A stretch of DNA of 6,307 nucleotides from the NCBI GenBank assembly GCA_002825515.1, contig PJET01000096.1, positions 1 through 6,307 on the forward strand, written 5' to 3'. Positions within the stretch are counted from its first letter, which is position 1, and each line of letters starts with the position of its first letter. Shown one piece after another: positions 6,057-6,307 of the stretch. A program made the translations under genes and the position numbers. Below the pieces are notes generated by a model. The model ran no database searches, was not told the origin of the DNA, and saw only the letters and a list, made by a program, of their open reading frames with translations. This DNA is from Candidatus Thorarchaeota archaeon MP11T_1 (GTDB taxonomy: Archaea > Asgardarchaeota > Thorarchaeia > Thorarchaeales > Thorarchaeaceae).

Positions 6057-6307
6057 CTAGAGTCTCATCTCATCAATTGATATGCGTGGATTTACATAGC
6101 GACCACTCTCAGAAGTCTGTGTTCCATATTGGATAGCAACTTCTGGACACCAATTGATGCATCCAAGACACTGTTCACATTTGTGACTCCAGGTCGGTCG
6201 ACCGTCAATCAGAGTAATGTTCTGGACAGGACATATTGATTCACAGAGTCCACATTCTGTACAGTTGTCATTGACCCAGAACTTGGTGTCTGACTGATTG
6301 ACAGTCG
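6057..6307 (-). CDS. C-terminal part of a dicluster [4Fe-4S] ferredoxin, EFR1-family-like (5' end outside window)
   Basis: The minus-strand frame is open from the window edge to the TAG at 6057-6059, giving 82 residues with no start inside. It holds two full [4Fe-4S] motifs: CTECGLCESICP and CEQCLGCINWCP, each C-x2-C-x2-C-x3-C-P. They are separated by a short stretch containing NITLIDGRPTW. After the second motif come AIQYG, a Thr and GRYVNP. That ending (AI-x-YG, then GRY-x-NP) is, from memory, typical of EFR1-type ferredoxins, which carry a flavodoxin-like domain before the clusters. If so, the missing N-terminal part would bind FMN and the protein would pass electrons between flavin and iron-sulfur centres in the anaerobic cytoplasm. 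A stand-alone dicluster ferredoxin is the alternative. It is upstream of the surface-protein gene on the same strand, but a separate promoter there argues against a shared transcript. Confidence 0.9.
   Translation of the reverse strand, partial: TVNQSDTKFWVNDNCTECGLCESICPVQNITLIDGRPTWSHKCEQCLGCINWCPEVAIQYGTQTSESGRYVNPRISIDEMRL

Overview
The window most likely comes from an archaeon, and I would guess an Asgard-type one (Thorarchaeota-like); this is an inference from sequence style, not a database match. The clues are: two secreted proteins ending in a Pro/Thr/Gly linker, one membrane helix and a short basic tail; TATA-like boxes about 27 bases before likely transcription starts, with very short or no leaders; small membrane proteins carrying zinc ribbons; and a ferredoxin tail resembling the EFR1 family. 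No rRNA, tRNA, CRISPR array, transposase or phage gene was seen. No gene-free stretch exceeds 300 bases.

Layout. Bases 1-309 (+) are the 3' end of a membrane-anchored extracellular protein. It converges on a minus-strand pair: an alpha/beta hydrolase (373-1158, possibly to 1200) and a GNAT acetyltransferase (1260-1748). A short divergent region (1749-1859) separates the acetyltransferase from a plus-strand gene for a 120-residue protein with two membrane helices and a zinc ribbon (1860-2222). That gene converges on a minus-strand block. In transcription order the block holds the C-terminal half of a dicluster ferredoxin cut by the window end (6057-6307), a 972-residue secreted multidomain protein (3036-5954) and, 35 bases further on, a two-helix protein with a bacterial-PH-like region and a zinc ribbon (2416-3000).

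The large surface protein dominates the window. It has a signal peptide, two GATase1-like (ThuA/DUF4350-like) domains that appear to lack catalytic residues, an acidic calcium-loop-like insert, and two copies of an Ig-like plus fibronectin-III-like module in exact 201-residue register. A Pro/Thr linker, one membrane helix and a basic tail follow. It probably displays binding domains at the cell surface. The gene directly downstream encodes a membrane protein with cytoplasmic-type domains, so the two may be co-expressed; any functional link is only inference.

The hydrolase and acetyltransferase look like ordinary accessory metabolism or detoxification genes. I find no proof of a new multi-gene system. 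The surface protein with its PH/zinc-ribbon neighbour is the part most worth following up.
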